Assembly: GCF_000373185.1 (NCBI RefSeq)
Contig: NZ_KB890626.1
Span: 1-64,000 of the forward strand
DNA from: Segatella paludivivens DSM 17968 = JCM 13650
GTDB lineage: Bacteria > Bacteroidota > Bacteroidia > Bacteroidales > Bacteroidaceae
Length of the DNA stretch: 64,000 nucleotides
Direction: 5' to 3'
Part shown: positions 63,358 through 64,000 of the stretch, in pieces
Numbering within the stretch: the first letter of the stretch is position 1
Layout of the letters: each line of letters starts with the position of its first letter
Program-made: the position numbers and the translations under genes
Notes under the pieces: model-generated
What the model was told of the DNA's origin: nothing
Database searches by the model: none
What the model saw: only the letters and a program-made list of their open reading frames with translations

Positions 63358-64000
63358 GTTCTGACAATTCAAGCCAGCGCATTCCTTTTTCATCAAGATC
63401 ATCTTTTATGATTGGTAAACGCTTACTCTTTTCTGTTAGTTCGTCCACGCTAAGAGTACCTGAACAAAGTTCTTCTTCCAATTGTTTTTGTTCATTCTCC
63501 AACTGTTCAATCTCTTCGCCAAGACATTTGAATTCCATATTTTCCTTGAAACTCATTTTACGCTTAGTAACATTGTGATAATCTGATTTTTGCTCTTTAT
63601 TTTTGCTTTCAGACTTATCATCTTCTTTAGCTTTCAGACTTTCCCATTCTCTATATTGAGTATAATTTCCTGGAAAATCCTTAACCACGCCATTGCCTTT
63701 AAAAACTAGTAAATGATCGACAGCCTTGTCCATAAAGTATCTATCATGACTTACAACGATAACACATCCAGGAAAGTCTTGAAGATATTCTTCAAATATT
63801 TGCAAAGTCTGAATATCAAGATCATTTGTTGGCTCATCCAACACCAAGAAGTTTGGATTTGTCATAAGCACCTCACACAAATACAGTTTTCGTCTTTCAC
63901 CACCACTAAGCTTATACACATAATTATGTTGCTGTTCGGGTGTAAACATGAAATATTGCAAGAATTGGCTCGCAGTCATGTGACGGCCTTTACCTAGATC
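63350..64000 (-). CDS. ABC-F family ATPase, C-terminal part
   Basis: The partial gene continues past the right edge (the frame is open to 64000). The visible 216 residues hold the second ATPase domain: signature KLSGGERRKLYLCEVL, Walker B NFLVLDEPTNDLDI, and the H-loop VIVVSHDRYFMD. A charged linker and a C-terminal coiled coil (EENEMEFKCLGEEIEQLENEQKQLEEEL region) follow. This is the Uup-like type with a coiled-coil tail, which binds DNA or ribosomes. Ends in a convergent overlap with the AbgT-like gene. Confidence 0.9.
   Translation of the reverse strand, partial: DLGKGRHMTASQFLQYFMFTPEQQHNYVYKLSGGERRKLYLCEVLMTNPNFLVLDEPTNDLDIQTLQIFEEYLQDFPGCVIVVSHDRYFMDKAVDHLLVFKGNGVVKDFPGNYTQYREWESLKAKEDDKSESKNKEQKSDYHNVTKRKMSFKENMEFKCLGEEIEQLENEQKQLEEELCSGTLSVDELTEKSKRLPIIKDDLDEKGMRWLELSELS

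Overview
The window looks like a chromosomal segment from a Bacteroidales bacterium, most likely Prevotella or a close relative. The evidence is the LpxC-FabZ fusion, a short (287 aa) primary sigma factor without region 1.1, DUF5112/DUF5113-type histidine kinase modules, a GldB-like lipoprotein, the two-gene GGGtGRT/NifU-like pair, AT-rich DNA, and many Bacteroidetes-type -7 promoter elements (TAnnTTTG) placed sensibly before genes. Nearly all of it is coherent core or metabolic sequence. Accessory or debris DNA is limited to the left edge (1-1696) and one gap (35926-36618).

Layout. 1-460: 3' end of an IS256-type transposase with a candidate terminal inverted repeat, followed by a decayed ISL3-type transposase remnant. 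460-1696: gene-free DNA with an array of palindromes. 1697-10685 (minus): a small acidic protein, a PIF1/RecD-like helicase, penicillin-binding protein 1A, then miaA-lpxA-lpxC/fabZ-lpxD (lipid A). 10824-17593 (minus): a tight housekeeping run read phoH-purC-ubiE-aroE-purM-prfA-pyrF. 17697-21774: an M15-like secreted protein, a radical SAM protein and a DPP-IV-type peptidase. 21814-24966 (minus): rpoD, a secreted Gly/Met-tailed protein, an HprK-like kinase, an S26-like peptidase and a PqqD-like protein. 25132-26613: HtrA protease. 27060-35925 (plus): MATE exporter, rmuC, aconitase, citrate synthase, secreted YhcH-like protein, TerC, Nim-like flavoprotein. 35926-36618: a second gene-free stretch with the same palindrome family as the left end, then tRNA-Arg(TCT). 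36801-40100: GYF_2 protein, mtaB, glycosyltransferase. 40087-46378: DUF4861 protein, GldB-like lipoprotein, GH25 lysozyme, flippase, GGGtGRT and NifU-like pair. 46572-50016: divergent clpC and a short DnaJ-like gene. 50191-51957: zinc-ribbon protein and a second GH25. 52014-58570: divergent hexuronate (altronate/KDG) catabolic locus. 58596-63357: large hybrid-topology sensor kinase, response regulator and an AbgT-like membrane fragment. 63350-64000: C-terminal part of an ABC-F ATPase running off the window.

How the genes work together. The lipid A genes, PBP1A, flippase, glycosyltransferase and lysozymes serve the envelope. The altronate dehydratase, KDG kinase and KDPG aldolase form the lower hexuronate pathway to pyruvate and glyceraldehyde-3-phosphate. 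They are probably controlled by the LacI regulator, for which a near-perfect palindromic operator lies between the divergent transcripts. Aconitase and citrate synthase sit together without the isocitrate dehydrogenase gene often found between them.

Most interesting: (1) the RRE-like/HprK-like kinase/signal-peptidase-like cluster beside a secreted Gly-Met repeat protein; (2) a terminator-shaped hairpin with the sensor-kinase start codon in its loop; (3) the two distant gene-free islands sharing AGTGATWAGG palindromes and a CCCTAAATTGA motif; (4) several promoters so close to the ATG that the mRNAs may be leaderless. All calls are from reading the sequence; no database search was run.
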